A DNA stretch of 64,000 nucleotides from Sedimenticola hydrogenitrophicus. GTDB taxonomy: Bacteria > Pseudomonadota > Gammaproteobacteria > Chromatiales > Chromatiaceae. Under the pieces are notes generated by a model. It had not been told where the DNA came from. It did no database searches and saw nothing but the letters and a program-made list of their open reading frames with translations. Below, one piece after another: positions 9,426 to 18,568 of this stretch (position 1 is its first letter; each line of letters opens with the position of its first letter). Made by a program: the position numbers and the translations under genes. The DNA lies in NCBI RefSeq assembly GCF_029017505.1, contig NZ_JAQGEI010000023.1, forward strand, positions 1 through 64,000, written 5' to 3'.

Positions 9426-10550
9426 GTGGATAAACGAGTGGGTATTCTGACCGCCGGGGGTGACAGTCCGGGACTCAATGCCGCCATTCGCGGCGTCGGC
9501 AAGAGTGTGCAGGGCCATTACCGCATGCAGCTGATCGGCTTTCGCGACGGGTTTCGCGGCCTGATGGAGAACCGCTCCATGCGCCTGGATGGGGAGCGGC
9601 TCTCCGGCATCCTCACCCTGGGCGGCACCATCCTCGGCACCAGCCGCGACAAACCACAGCGCATGCTGGTGGACGGCAAACCCGCCGACATGACCGAAAC
9701 CATCGTGCGCCATTACCGGGAGCACCGGCTGGATGTGCTGATCTGTCTGGGCGGCGGGGGCACCCAGAAGAACGCCCTGCACCTGAAACAGCAGGGGTTG
9801 AATATCATCACCCTGCCGAAGACCATCGACAACGACGTGGCCTGTACCGACACCAGCTTCGGTTTCGATACCGCCCTGGGGATCGCCACCGAGGCGATCG
9901 ACCGGCTGCACAGCACCGCGCACAGCCATCACCGCATCATCGTGGTGGAGATCATGGGGCATCGGGCCGGCTGGCTGGCGCTGGGCGCCGGGATCGCCGG
10001 CGGGGCCGATGTGATCCTGCTGCCGGAGATCCCCTACGATATCCAGCGGGTTGCGGAAGCCATCCGCCAGCGGGTGCGGCACGGCAAGAGCTTCAGTATC
10101 GTCGCCGTCGCCGAAGGCGCCCGTTCACTGGAGCAGGCGGCGCAGATCCGGGATCTGGAAGAACAGAAGCTGCATGCCCGGAACAAGAAGCAGAAGCGGC
10201 GCGCCAAGCAGCGCCTCGCCGAACTGGAGGCGGACCACCTGGGCAATCACACGGTACAGCTCTCCGAGCAGCTGGAACGGCTCACCGGGCTGGAGAGCCG
10301 GGTCACCATTCTCGGACATGTACAGCGCGGCGGCGCACCCTCGGCGGCCGACCGGCTGCTGGCCACGCGCCTGGGCAGCGCCTGCGCCGACCTGGTGGCC
10401 AGGGAGCAGTACGGGGTGATGGTAGCGGCCGCCGGGGAGCAGGCCGTTCCGGTGCCCCTGGAGGAGGTGGCCGGGCGCCGGAAGCTGGTGCCGCCGGATC
10501 ACCCCTGGATCATCAGCGCCAAGCGGGTGGGGACCAGCCTGGGGGATTAG
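9426..10550 (+). CDS. 6-phosphofructokinase, group III-like (phosphoryl donor uncertain)
   Basis: The protein phosphorylates fructose 6-phosphate in glycolysis. The start is taken at GTG 9426 ([12 protein letters not shown]), giving 374 residues; an upstream ATG at 9333 would add a 31-residue hydrophobic extension unlike the family. Motifs in order are [30 protein letters not shown] (substrate base Asp) and MGHRAGW. At the two donor-determining positions it has Gly in the GGGGT loop (ATP-type) and Lys in PKTIDND (PPi-type). This 'GK' combination is known from a mixed group, so ATP versus PPi cannot be assigned. Residues about 255-300 are a charged helical insertion. The stop overlaps the convergent yajL stop. 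Confidence 0.85.
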   Translation: MDKRVGILTAGGDSPGLNAAIRGVGKSVQGHYRMQLIGFRDGFRGLMENRSMRLDGERLSGILTLGGTILGTSRDKPQRMLVDGKPADMTETIVRHYREHRLDVLICLGGGGTQKNALHLKQQGLNIITLPKTIDNDVACTDTSFGFDTALGIATEAIDRLHSTAHSHHRIIVVEIMGHRAGWLALGAGIAGGADVILLPEIPYDIQRVAEAIRQRVRHGKSFSIVAVAEGARSLEQAAQIRDLEEQKLHARNKKQKRRAKQRLAELEADHLGNHTVQLSEQLERLTGLESRVTILGHVQRGGAPSAADRLLATRLGSACADLVAREQYGVMVAAAGEQAVPVPLEEVAGRRKLVPPDHPWIISAKRVGTSLGD

Positions 10551-11095
10551 CGGGCCAGGCCCGCCTCCACCTCATCGCGTTTCGCGCGCCCCGCCAGCGC
10601 CTCGATCAGGGCCAGGGCGAAATCCATGGCGGTACCCGGCCCGCGCGAGGTGATCACCCGGCCATCCCGCACCACCGCGGCGGAGCCCAGCGTCACATCG
10701 CCCAGCTTCATGCCCTCCAGCACCCCCGGATAGCCGGTCGCCTGGCGGCCCTTGAGCAGGCCGGCATTGGCCAGCACCTTGGGCGCCGCGCAGATGGCGG
10801 CGGTGTAGCCCTGCTCGGCGCTCACCCGCTCCAGCAAGGTACGGATGCGCGGATCCCGGTCCAGATGGTCCGCCCCGGGCAGTCCGCCCGGCAGCGCCAC
10901 CATGTCGAAGGGCTGCTCCAGCACCTCGTCCAGCAGCACGTCCGGCTGCAGCACCACGCCGCGGCTGGCCTTGACCGGTCCCGGCTCCAGCCCGGCGCTG
11001 ACCACCTCCTGGCCGGCCCGCCGCAGCAGGTCGATAATGGTTACGGCTTCGAGCTCTTCGCAACCTGGGGCAAGGGGGACGAGGATGCGTGCCAT
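10547..11095 (-). CDS. yajL: DJ-1/PfpI family protein YajL
   Basis: The 182-residue protein belongs to the DJ-1/ThiJ/PfpI superfamily, with the nucleophile-elbow cysteine in AAICAAP (about residue 103) and the conserved N-terminal glutamate in GCEELEAV. E. coli YajL protects against oxidative and carbonyl stress; whether it is a deglycase or chaperone is debated. The RBS (AAAGGAG) lies inside the 3' end of the upstream yibQ gene, with which it overlaps by 55 bases, so the two genes are probably cotranscribed. Confidence 0.9.
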   Translation of the reverse strand: MARILVPLAPGCEELEAVTIIDLLRRAGQEVVSAGLEPGPVKASRGVVLQPDVLLDEVLEQPFDMVALPGGLPGADHLDRDPRIRTLLERVSAEQGYTAAICAAPKVLANAGLLKGRQATGYPGVLEGMKLGDVTLGSAAVVRDGRVITSRGPGTAMDFALALIEALAGRAKRDEVEAGLAR

Positions 11096-11868
11096 AGCGT
11101 TCTGCTCCTTTGGTAGTCAATCATTTCCGAGGCGGGGATCAGCCGGATACCCGATGACTGCAGCCCCGCCAGCCGCTCCACCAGCACCCGGGTGGTCTCG
11201 GGATAGGGGTGGCCGATAGCTATAGCATAGCCCTGGCGGCGGGCGCGTTTCAGCAGTTGCTCGAATTGCCGGGCGATCGCCTCGGGGTTGCGGTCGTTGT
11301 CCAGAAATACGTCGCGGCGGGCGTTGGGCACCCCGTACTCCTCGGCCAGCTGCTGGCCCACCGTCTGCAGGGTGGTGCGGCTGTCGATGAAAAACAGATC
11401 GCCGCGGTCACGTAACCCCTGCATCACCCAGGCCATGGCGCCGGGATGGCGGGTCAGCAGGCTGCCCATGTGGTTGTTTAGTCCCCGGGCATGGGGGATG
11501 GCATTCAGGCTGTCGTCCAGGCTGCGTTTGAAGCCCGTCTCGGTCATGTGCAGGGTGAGGGCGCCCGGCCCCAGCGGATTACCCTCGTGGGATTGCATCG
11601 GCAGATGCAGCATCACCTGCTTGCCCGCGGCATGCGCCTGCAGTGCCAGGCGCCGGGAATGGGGGGTATGGGGCAGGATGGCGTAGGTGACCGGCCCGGG
11701 AATGGCCAGGGCGGCATCGCCCCAGCCGCCATTGTTGCCCATGTCATCGATAATGATGGTGATGACCGGCTGCGGCGGCTGCCCGGCTGACCACACCGGC
11801 CACACCGGCCAGGAGAGGCCCAACACCAGCAACACCAGCATCAGTCGATGGACCTTTCCCAGGTGCAT
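11041..11868 (-). CDS. yibQ: Divergent polysaccharide deacetylase family protein (YibQ-like)
   Basis: The start at 11868 gives 275 residues with an N-terminal signal/anchor (MHLGKVHRLMLVLLVLGLS) and then a divergent NodB-like polysaccharide deacetylase domain: TIIIDDMGNN, YAILPHTPHS, VMLHLPMQ, LNNHMGS, FIDSRTT and IAIGHPYPET. The metal-binding and catalytic pattern fits the DUF610/YibQ family, which is encoded beside ctp and envC in many gammaproteobacteria, as here, pointing to a cell-envelope role. Substrate is unknown. The longer open frame starting at 11958 would place a charged segment before the signal peptide and is rejected. Confidence 0.85.
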   Translation of the reverse strand: MHLGKVHRLMLVLLVLGLSWPVWPVWSAGQPPQPVITIIIDDMGNNGGWGDAALAIPGPVTYAILPHTPHSRRLALQAHAAGKQVMLHLPMQSHEGNPLGPGALTLHMTETGFKRSLDDSLNAIPHARGLNNHMGSLLTRHPGAMAWVMQGLRDRGDLFFIDSRTTLQTVGQQLAEEYGVPNARRDVFLDNDRNPEAIARQFEQLLKRARRQGYAIAIGHPYPETTRVLVERLAGLQSSGIRLIPASEMIDYQRSRTLWHASSSPLPQVAKSSKP

Positions 11869-11989
11869 CTCAGGCCATTTCCTGTAACAATCGTACCTGT
11901 GGGCCCGCCAGCCACACCGCGCCCGTCGCGCCTCGCATCGTATCCCGTCTGCATCCACACATTAGGTACAATTTTCCCCTGCAATGGCC

Positions 11990-13309
11990 TCAATTCCAGC
12001 TGTTATAGAGGTTGATGCCCTTCAACAGGTTGAGCGCCTCGCTCAGCTGATAATCCTCCTCAATATCCAGTGTCGGCTTGTGCACCGGCTGCGCCGGTTT
12101 AGGCTGCTCAGGCTCGGGGGCCTTCCGGCCGTTGCCATTATCCAGGTGCCCGGCCAGATCGGCCTCCCTGAGCCGGGTGGCGTCGTCCGGCTCGTTGCGG
12201 GTCACCTTGACTTCGGACAGGGCGATGTCCGGCTTGATCCCTTCGCCCTGGATGGAGCGGCCGGAGGGGGTAAAGTAGAGCGCCGTGGTCAGTTTCACCG
12301 CCGCGGTCTTGCTCACCGGGATGATGGTCTGCACCGAGCCCTTGCCGAAGGTCTGGCTGCCCAGGATGATGGCCCGCCGGTGATCCTGCAGGGCGCCGGC
12401 CACGATCTCCGAGGCGGAGGCGGAACCGCCGTTGACCAGCACCACGATCGGCGCACCGTCCAGCACATCATCGGGCGCGGCGTTGAAATCGAGCCGTGAC
12501 GCCTCGTCGCGCCCCTGGGTGTAGACCACGATCCCCTCGGTCAGGAAGGCATCGCTGATGGCCACGGCCCCGTTGAGGATGCCGCCGGGGTTATTGCGCA
12601 GATCCAGCACCAGCCCCTTGATCCCCTCCTTCGACTCCGCCTTCAGCTGGCTGAGCTTCTTCAGCATGTCGTCGGTGGTGCGGGCCTGAAAATGGGACAG
12701 CCGGATATAGGCGAAACCCTCCTCCAGCAGGCGCCCCTTGACGCTGGCCACCTTGATAATGTCCCGCACCACGGTGATCCGCAGTGGATTCTCCTCACCC
12801 TCCCGGGCAATGGTCAGGACCACTTCGGTACCGGGCTTGCCGCGCATCAGGCTGATCGCCTCTTCCAGGCTCATGCCCTTGACCGGTTTTTCATCCAGCC
12901 GGACGATCAGGTCACCGGCCTTGACTCCCGCCCGCTGCGCCGGCGTGTCGTCGATGGGCGAAATCACCTTGACGAAGCCGTCTTCCAGTCCCACTTCGAT
13001 ACCCAGGCCGCCGAACTCCCCGCTGGTGCCGGCCTGAAGATCGGCATACTCCTCCTTGTTCAGATAGGAGGAGTGGGGATCCAGCCCGGCGAGCATGCCG
13101 CGGATGGCATACTCCAGCAGCGCCTTGTCATCCACCGGCTTGACATAGTGCTCCTTGATACGCCCGAATATCTCCGCGAACGCGCGCAGCTCCTGCATCG
13201 GCAGTGGCTGTTTCGGCTCCTCGGCAAACGTGGCGGGGGCCGGGATAAGCAGAGCGCCCGAAAGCAGCCCCAGGTTCAGTACACGCGTCAAGCCAAATCT
13301 TCTCTTCAT
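11990..13309 (-). CDS. Carboxyl-terminal processing protease, S41 family (CtpA-like)
   Basis: This periplasmic serine protease trims C-termini of envelope proteins and, in related bacteria, controls peptidoglycan hydrolases. The 439 residues comprise a signal peptide (about 1-29), a PDZ domain (about 95-180, GLGIEVGLEDGFVKVISPIDDTPA) and the S41 catalytic core. The nucleophile is the serine of NGGSASASE and the general base is the lysine of QTFGKGSVQ. Its start codon overlaps the stop of envC (ATGA), so the Ctp, EnvC and GpmI genes form one transcription unit. The pairing with EnvC suggests cell-wall remodelling. Confidence 0.93.
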   Translation of the reverse strand: MKRRFGLTRVLNLGLLSGALLIPAPATFAEEPKQPLPMQELRAFAEIFGRIKEHYVKPVDDKALLEYAIRGMLAGLDPHSSYLNKEEYADLQAGTSGEFGGLGIEVGLEDGFVKVISPIDDTPAQRAGVKAGDLIVRLDEKPVKGMSLEEAISLMRGKPGTEVVLTIAREGEENPLRITVVRDIIKVASVKGRLLEEGFAYIRLSHFQARTTDDMLKKLSQLKAESKEGIKGLVLDLRNNPGGILNGAVAISDAFLTEGIVVYTQGRDEASRLDFNAAPDDVLDGAPIVVLVNGGSASASEIVAGALQDHRRAIILGSQTFGKGSVQTIIPVSKTAAVKLTTALYFTPSGRSIQGEGIKPDIALSEVKVTRNEPDDATRLREADLAGHLDNGNGRKAPEPEQPKPAQPVHKPTLDIEEDYQLSEALNLLKGINLYNSWN

Positions 13310-14598
13310 ACCTTGCTTCTCTGCTGCGATTGTCGGTCCGGCGGTGCGATCCCGGGACCGGAGGGGTGCAGGGTGGTCAGTTGCACCGGTTCGGTTAGTG
13401 TCCGGTGTACCCGCTCACCCACCCTGTTACCACGTACCGCTTCACACCACCGCTGGGGATTCACCGGACGGCCGTTGTAGCGTATGCCAAAATATACCCC
13501 CGGACGGGTCTGTCCACCACTGTTACCCATCAGGGCGACCGGTTCACCTGGCTCCACCCAGTCCCCGGCCTCCTTGAACAGGCTCTGGTTATTGCCGTAG
13601 AGACTCATGTAGCCGTCGCCGTGATCGATGATCAGCAGCAGGCCGAAGCCGCGCAGCCAGTCCGCGAAGGCGACCCGGCCATGGTGCACCGCCCGCACTT
13701 CCACCCCCTCGCCGGCGGCGATCACCACCCCGTCCCAGTTCAAATTGCCGGCCCTGGAATCGCCAAAGCGGGTGGCCAGCCGGCCCGTTGCCGGCCACTT
13801 GAGCCGCCCCTTCAGCTGTTTGAAAGGTTTGTGTTTTTCGGTCTCGATCGGCAGGGCGGCCAGTTCCGTCTGCAGTTTTTTGAGCAGCTCTTGCAGCTGC
13901 TGCTCATCCCGCTTGTATCCCTGCAGCCGCTGGCCCTTGTTCTCGATATCCTTCTCCAGCAGCGCCAGCACCTGATGCCGTTTGTCCTGTTCCCGATCCA
14001 GGGCGCGCTGCTGCTCCAGCGCCCGCGCCTGGGTCTCGCGCATCCGTTCGTTCTCCAGCCGCATGGCCGCTTCCGTCTCCTGCAACGCCTCCAGGCTCTT
14101 GCCCAGCCGGCCGATCTGCTCGGCGCGGGAGCGGTTGAAGTAGTCGTAGTAGACCAGCAGGCGGCTGATCACGGCGGGGTCCTGCTGATTGAGCAGGATC
14201 TTCAGGCGCTCCTGGCGCCCCATGGCATAGGCCGATCGCATCTGCTGTTTCAGCGCCGCGCGGTTGGCCGCGAGCGCCGCACGCTGGACATCGCGCTCCG
14301 CCTCCAGTTGCTCGAGACGCCGCTGTTGCCGCTCCAGGCTGGTGGCCAGCGTGCGCAGCTGGCGCGTGGTCTTGCCGATCCGTTTTTCGGCGCTGCGCAG
14401 CTGCTCCTGCAGCGCCTGACGCTCGCGCTCGCGGTCACTGAGTTGATTCTGCAGCGTCGAGATCTCCCCCCGCAGCTGGCGCAGCTCATCCTCCCGGCTG
14501 CCGATCGACTCCTCCCCGGAGGCGGCCGACGACAGGCCCGGCAGCGCCATCAGCAACACCAGGATAGCAGCCCGCAGCCGGCAGCAGTCAGCCGCCAT
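13306..14598 (-). CDS. envC: Murein hydrolase activator EnvC
   Basis: The 430-residue periplasmic protein has a signal peptide (about 1-26), a long coiled coil (about 30-270, rich in Q, R, E and L heptads) and a C-terminal LytM/M23 domain (about 300-405). The metal-binding residues of active M23 peptidases are degenerate (VYFGIRYNG in place of the usual HxH strand). This is the known state of EnvC, which activates the amidases AmiA/AmiB at the division site through FtsEX rather than cutting itself. It overlaps gpmI by one base and ctp by four. Confidence 0.92.
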   Translation of the reverse strand: MAADCCRLRAAILVLLMALPGLSSAASGEESIGSREDELRQLRGEISTLQNQLSDRERERQALQEQLRSAEKRIGKTTRQLRTLATSLERQQRRLEQLEAERDVQRAALAANRAALKQQMRSAYAMGRQERLKILLNQQDPAVISRLLVYYDYFNRSRAEQIGRLGKSLEALQETEAAMRLENERMRETQARALEQQRALDREQDKRHQVLALLEKDIENKGQRLQGYKRDEQQLQELLKKLQTELAALPIETEKHKPFKQLKGRLKWPATGRLATRFGDSRAGNLNWDGVVIAAGEGVEVRAVHHGRVAFADWLRGFGLLLIIDHGDGYMSLYGNNQSLFKEAGDWVEPGEPVALMGNSGGQTRPGVYFGIRYNGRPVNPQRWCEAVRGNRVGERVHRTLTEPVQLTTLHPSGPGIAPPDRQSQQRSKV

Positions 14599-16163
14599 CA
14601 GACCGTCGGATCATCCGCGTCGGTCATATCCAGCAGGGTATGCCCGCGCATTTCGGAGGGCACGGCCAGTCCCATCAGGGTCAGCAGGGTCGGGGCGATG
14701 TCGCACAGGGCACCATTTTCATGCAGCCGGGCCGGCCGGCCCACGTAGAGCAAGGGTACCGGATTCTGGGTATGGGCGGTGTGAGGTTGATCATTCTCCA
14801 CATCCTCCATCTGCTCGGCGTTGCCGTGATCGGCGGTGATCAGCATCTCGCCGCCCACCTGCCGAAGCGCCTCGACCACCCGTCCCAGAGAGTGATCCAG
14901 CGCCTCGACGGCCGCCACCGCCGCGGCGAACATGCCGGTATGCCCCACCATGTCCGCGTTGGCGTAGTTGCAGACGATGGCGTCATATTTGCCGCTCTTG
15001 ATGGCGGCGACCAGGGCGTCGGTCACCTCCGGAGCGCTCATCTCCGGCTTCAGGTCGTAGGTGCGCACCTTGGGTGAGGGGATGAGGATCCGCTCCTCGC
15101 CTTCAAATACCCGTTCCCGCCCGCCATTGAAGAAGAAGGTGACATGGGCGTATTTCTCGGTCTCGGCCAGGCGCAGCTGACGCAGGCCCAGTCGGGAAAT
15201 ATATTCCCCGAAGACGTTTTCCAGCCGTTCCGGCGGAAAGGCCACCGGGATATCGAACTCCTTGCTGTACTCGGTGAGACTGACGTAGCTGTTGAGCCGG
15301 GGGACACGGGCGCGCACGAAACCGTCAAACGCCGGGTCGATGAACGACCGGGTCAGCTGCCGGGCCCGGTCGGAGCGGTAATTCATGAACAGCACGGCGT
15401 CCCCGTCTTCGATGGTGACCGGCACCTCCCCGGGCGGCACCACGCAGGTCGGTTTGACGAACTCGTCATTCTCGCCCCGCGCATAGGCCTGCTGCAGGGC
15501 CTGGCCCGCATCGATTGCGCTGAACTCGGCACGGCCCAGTACCAGCATGTTGTAGGCCTGCTCCACCCGCTCCCAGCGGTTGTCCCGGTCCATGGCATAG
15601 AAGCGCCCGACGATGGAGGCGATACGCCCCTGCCCCAACTCGGCAAAGACCCGGTTCATCGCCTCAATGGAGGCGGCCGCGCTCTTCGGCGGCATGTCCC
15701 GTCCATCCAGGAAGGCGTGCACATAGACCCGCGAGGCGCCGCGTTGCACCGCCAGTCTGGCCATGGCGTGGATGTGCTCCTCATGGCTGTGCACCCCGCC
15801 GGGCGAGAGCAGGCCGAAGATATGCACCGCCTTCTCCGCCGCTATCACCCGGTCAACCGCATCCACCAGGGTGCGATTGGTGAAGAAGGAGCCGGTGCGT
15901 ACCGAGCGGCTGACCCGGGTGAACTCCTGGTAGACCACCCGCCCGGCCCCCAGATTGAGATGCCCCACCTCGGAATTGCCCATTTGGCCATCCGGCAGCC
16001 CTACCTCGGCGCCGGACGTGCTGATCAGGGTATGGGCGCAACTCTCCCAGAGCCGGTCCCAGACCGGCGTCCGGGCGGCCATGATGGCGTTGGACCGGGG
16101 ATCCTCGCTGTATCCCCAGCCATCCATGATCAGCAGCACCGCGGGTTTTACTTTGAAAGACAT
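14598..16163 (-). CDS. gpmI: 2,3-bisphosphoglycerate-independent phosphoglycerate mutase
   Basis: GpmI interconverts 3- and 2-phosphoglycerate in glycolysis and gluconeogenesis using two manganese ions. The 521-residue protein begins with the metal-binding LLIMDGWGY, carries the phospho-acceptor serine in [11 protein letters not shown] (about residue 63), and has the second metal site in [11 protein letters not shown] near residue 450. Length and order match the alkaline-phosphatase-superfamily iPGM. It lies first in gpmI-envC-ctp, the same order as in E. coli. Confidence 0.96.
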   Translation of the reverse strand: MSFKVKPAVLLIMDGWGYSEDPRSNAIMAARTPVWDRLWESCAHTLISTSGAEVGLPDGQMGNSEVGHLNLGAGRVVYQEFTRVSRSVRTGSFFTNRTLVDAVDRVIAAEKAVHIFGLLSPGGVHSHEEHIHAMARLAVQRGASRVYVHAFLDGRDMPPKSAAASIEAMNRVFAELGQGRIASIVGRFYAMDRDNRWERVEQAYNMLVLGRAEFSAIDAGQALQQAYARGENDEFVKPTCVVPPGEVPVTIEDGDAVLFMNYRSDRARQLTRSFIDPAFDGFVRARVPRLNSYVSLTEYSKEFDIPVAFPPERLENVFGEYISRLGLRQLRLAETEKYAHVTFFFNGGRERVFEGEERILIPSPKVRTYDLKPEMSAPEVTDALVAAIKSGKYDAIVCNYANADMVGHTGMFAAAVAAVEALDHSLGRVVEALRQVGGEMLITADHGNAEQMEDVENDQPHTAHTQNPVPLLYVGRPARLHENGALCDIAPTLLTLMGLAVPSEMRGHTLLDMTDADDPTV

Positions 16164-16198
16164 CTCGGTTACCGACTCCGTGCGAACGGTTCGCCTTG

Positions 16199-16318
16199 GT
16201 ACTCTGACAAGGTGATATTGACTGGTTCAGCGCCCCGGTGGTGTTTCGCCGCGAGCCGCGCCTTGCCAGGAACGCGGACAGGCCAACTGAATACGTCAAT
16301 ATCACCTTGTCAGAGTAC
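16199..16318. repeat. 24-bp perfect inverted repeat element upstream of gpmI
   Basis: Positions 16199-16222 and 16295-16318 are perfect inverted copies of each other (24 bases, outer end GTACTCTGACAAGG). Partial complementarity (TTCAG/CTGAA) continues inward. The 72-base interior has no convincing gene. The element starts 36 bases upstream of the gpmI start codon, so it must lie in or near its promoter or leader. It may be a small non-autonomous mobile element or a structured leader. Confidence 0.65.
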
Positions 16319-16661
16319 TTATGGGCTAACTCATTGAAAAAACCGCAATATTACACCATTTTCACTACTGCAACATTAACTGCCTGAGAATAAACCCAGC
16401 CAATAATCGTGGGTAAACTATTTATAACGATTGAAAAACAGGATAAATTTACGTACAACAGTTTATTATTGTATCTTTATAAAGAGTCGTTGCGTTTCAG
16501 TGGGTTGTCGGTCGTACCACAACGCGGCCGCGGCGGGGTCTTCCCCGGTGGTCACGCCCCACTACCGGGCCAGGTCGCTGAGTCAGGTCCGGAGCCCAAT
16601 CGCTGATATTCAACGTATTGTAGATTAAGTCATTACCGTTGTATTAACCAAGGCCCGGTGT
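16319..16661. other. Gene-free, partly AT-rich region upstream of the ArsR regulator
   Basis: About 340 bases without a credible gene. The first half is markedly AT-rich for this genome (poly-A tracts, TATTTATAA, TTATTATTG) and could hold promoters for gpmI and the regulator; the second half is GC-rich with a short CCGCGGCGGGG palindromic patch. No specific site could be assigned. Confidence 0.4.
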
Positions 16662-17030
16662 ATGGAACATAAATTTGGAAGCCCCAAGGTCCCTGTGCTT
16701 GAGTCCGGGCACGATTTCGATGACGACATCGGTCTGATGGCCGATGACGACGATATCGAACGTGCATCCCGCTCACTCAAGGCCATGTCACACCCACTGC
16801 GACTCAAGATCCTCTGCACCCTGGGTGAGGAAGAGGTGAGCGTGCAGGAGATTGTCGAGCATGTCGGCACCTCGCAGAGCAATATCTCGCAACATCTCGC
16901 CATTCTACGGGACAAGGGCATCCTCGCCTCCCGTAAGGATGCCAACCGGGTCTATTACCGGGTCAGCGATTCACGCACCCTCAAGCTGATCGGTATGATG
17001 CGCGAGGTGTTCTGCTCACACGCACACTGA
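16662..17030 (+). CDS. ArsR-family repressor, possible persulfide sensor (BigR/SqrR/YgaV type)
   Basis: The 122-residue protein has an acidic 30-residue N-terminal extension and a winged-helix ArsR domain (about 35-118; recognition region GTSQSNISQHLAILRDKGIL). Only two cysteines are present, Cys52 (LKILCTL) and Cys118 (VFCSH), 66 residues apart. This is the same spacing as the Cys41/Cys107 pair that forms a tetrasulfide bridge in SqrR and the equivalent pair in BigR. Classical metal-binding ArsR motifs (ELCVCDL) are missing. A rhodanese gene follows downstream. Sulfide/persulfide sensing is inferred; the DNA-binding family is certain. A strong terminator follows, so it is transcribed alone. 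Confidence 0.85.
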   Translation: MEHKFGSPKVPVLESGHDFDDDIGLMADDDDIERASRSLKAMSHPLRLKILCTLGEEEVSVQEIVEHVGTSQSNISQHLAILRDKGILASRKDANRVYYRVSDSRTLKLIGMMREVFCSHAH

Positions 17031-17057
17031 CTCCAGCCGCCAGCACGTCATCCACAA

Positions 17058-17090
17058 CAAAACGGGAAAGGTGATTTCCCGTTTTGTTTT
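17058..17090 (+). terminator. Rho-independent terminator of the ArsR gene
   Basis: A perfect 12-bp stem (17058-17069 with 17075-17086, CAAAACGGGAAA/TTTCCCGTTTTG) with a five-base loop is followed by TTTT at 17087-17090. Confidence 0.9.
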
Positions 17091-17150
17091 ATCCAGGGAC
17101 GGATTTATGCCGCGGAGGCCAGGGATGGCCGGGAGCGGCTTTATCCAGGG

Positions 17151-17492
17151 GTCACTACTCACCCGGTCTGTAAGTGATGGGCCTGCCTTGTTGGCCGATC
17201 TTGATGGCGCCTCGAATCCGGCCCCTTTTTCAGATTCAGCCTGCCCTTGTTTGAGCGAAGCGAGTTTGGGCAGGCGCTGAAAAAGGGGCCGGATTCGAGG
17301 AAACAAGCCATCGCGTGAGGCCGGCAAGGTAGGCCCATCACCCCGTGAGCATTGGTGAGGAGTGGTACATGAGTAGTGGTACAGGGATGTACCGTTTACG
17401 GAGCTGAGGATGCCATGTACCGTTTACGGACCTGAGGATGGCATGCGCCTACCGGCTTATCCACCCTACATCCTTACCCCGTGAGTAGTTAC
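17151..17492. repeat. Family B MITE-like element, copy 1, with a nested insertion
   Basis: The left end GTCACTACTCAC (17151-17162) and distal right end GTGAGTAGTTAC (17481-17492) are near-perfect inverted copies. The internal arm pair around GAATCCGGCCCC...GGGGCCGGATTC and the loop GAGCGAAGCGAG match copy 2 at 23402-23611. Relative to copy 2, about 130 extra bases (about 17351-17480) interrupt the right end after CCCCGTGAG. They contain the CAGGGATG hairpin (GGTACAGGGATGTACC, 17378-17393) and a tandem GTACCGTTTACGGA motif, suggesting one repeat inserted into another. Confidence 0.7.
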
Positions 17493-17520
17493 GTTGAGGG
17501 AATATTTACCGCGCAAGCAA

Positions 17521-17574
17521 GAGGCACACGCGATCAGTGCAAATTTGTGCGGAATTCGGGTTAGAATGTGCCTC
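17521..17574. promoter_or_regulatory. Possible operator/promoter region of the yibN operon
   Basis: GAGGCACA (17521-17528) and TGTGCCTC (17567-17574) are perfect inverted copies. Between them lies ATTC-GGGTTA-GAAT (17554-17567), resembling but with shorter spacing than the ATTC-N8-GAAT boxes reported for BigR/SqrR regulators. The site lies 45-95 bases upstream of the rhodanese start. Function is inferred only. Confidence 0.35.
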
Positions 17575-17617
17575 CTCTTGGGACCCCATTAACAACCACA
17601 CCTGGCAGCGGAGATCC

Positions 17618-18040
17618 ATGCAACAGCTTATCGAATTCATCACAAACCACATTATCCTGTTCTCCGCCCTGGTGGTGGTGCTGGTTTTGATCGTACAGAA
17701 TCTGCTGGCCAGCAGCGGCGGCAAGTCCTCGGTCCCGCCGTCGCGGGCAACCCAGATGATCAATCGCGAGGAGGCCGTGGTGGTGGATGTGCGCCCCATA
17801 GCCGATTTCAACAACGGCCATATCGTCGGCGCCATCAACATCCCCACCACCGCCTTGAAGAACCAGATCAAACAGGTGGCCAAGTACAAGGGCCGGCCGA
17901 TCATCGTCGTGTGCCGGTCCGGCGCCCAGTCCTCCGCCGCCTGCAAGGTGCTGCAGGAGGGTGGCATCGAGCCGGTCTACAATCTGCGCGGCGGCATGCT
18001 GGCCTGGCAGAGCGACGGCCTGCCCGTCAGCAAGAAGTAA
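17618..18040 (+). CDS. yibN: Membrane-anchored rhodanese-like sulfurtransferase YibN
   Basis: The start at 17618 (MQQLIEFITN) gives 140 residues: one N-terminal transmembrane helix (about 10-30) and a single cytoplasmic rhodanese domain (about 45-138) with the catalytic Cys99 in the loop CRSGAQS, able to carry a persulfide. Length and topology match E. coli YibN, also encoded upstream of secB-gpsA; the glutaredoxin gene that sits between them in E. coli is absent here. Donor and acceptor are not known. Its proximity to a possible persulfide-responsive ArsR repressor is suggestive. Confidence 0.88.
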   Translation: MQQLIEFITNHIILFSALVVVLVLIVQNLLASSGGKSSVPPSRATQMINREEAVVVDVRPIADFNNGHIVGAINIPTTALKNQIKQVAKYKGRPIIVVCRSGAQSSAACKVLQEGGIEPVYNLRGGMLAWQSDGLPVSKK

Positions 18041-18082
18041 CCCCCGTTTCCATTCAATCGACCGACAACCGGAATTCAAGTC

Positions 18083-18562
18083 ATGACAGAAAATGCCCAA
18101 TCCAGCGAACCGAGCCGCGAGTTCTCCCTGCAGCGGATCTACGTCAAGGATATCTCCTTCGAGACCCCCAACTCCCCCGCCATCTTCACCCAGGAGTGGA
18201 AACCGGAGTCGAGCCTGAATCTGAACAGCAATGTCAGCAAGCTGGACAATGACCTGTACGAGATCGTGCTGACGGTCACCGTCACCACCAAGCTGGGCGA
18301 CAAGACCGCCTACCTGGTGGAGGTGCAGCAGGCGGGGATCTTCACCGTGCGCCACTTCCCGGATGAGGAGATGGGCCACATGCTGGGCGCCTACTGCCCC
18401 AATATTCTCTTTCCCTACGCCCGCGAAGTGGTCTCCGACCTGGTGAGCAAGGGGAGCTTCCCGCAGCTGCTGCTGACCCCGGTCAGCTTCGATCAGCTCT
18501 ACGCCCAGCACATGCACGAGCAGGCCAAGCAACAGCAGGCCGCCGAGCCGGCGACCCACTAA
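18083..18562 (+). CDS. secB: Protein-export chaperone SecB
   Basis: SecB is a homotetrameric cytosolic chaperone that keeps presecretory proteins unfolded and delivers them to SecA. The 159-residue protein is of standard length with the conserved FSLQRIYVKDISFE start, the YEIVLTVTVTTKLGDKTAYLVEVQQAGIF core and LFPYAREVVSDLVSKGSFPQLLLTPVSFDQLY. It lies 43 bases after yibN and seven bases before gpsA, an order conserved in gammaproteobacteria. Confidence 0.97.
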   Translation: MTENAQSSEPSREFSLQRIYVKDISFETPNSPAIFTQEWKPESSLNLNSNVSKLDNDLYEIVLTVTVTTKLGDKTAYLVEVQQAGIFTVRHFPDEEMGHMLGAYCPNILFPYAREVVSDLVSKGSFPQLLLTPVSFDQLYAQHMHEQAKQQQAAEPATH

Positions 18563-18568
18563 GCACCG

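Noticed and set aside
9426-10550. Calling the phosphofructokinase PPi-dependent
   Set aside because: Only one of the two diagnostic positions is PPi-type; the GK combination is compatible with ATP use.
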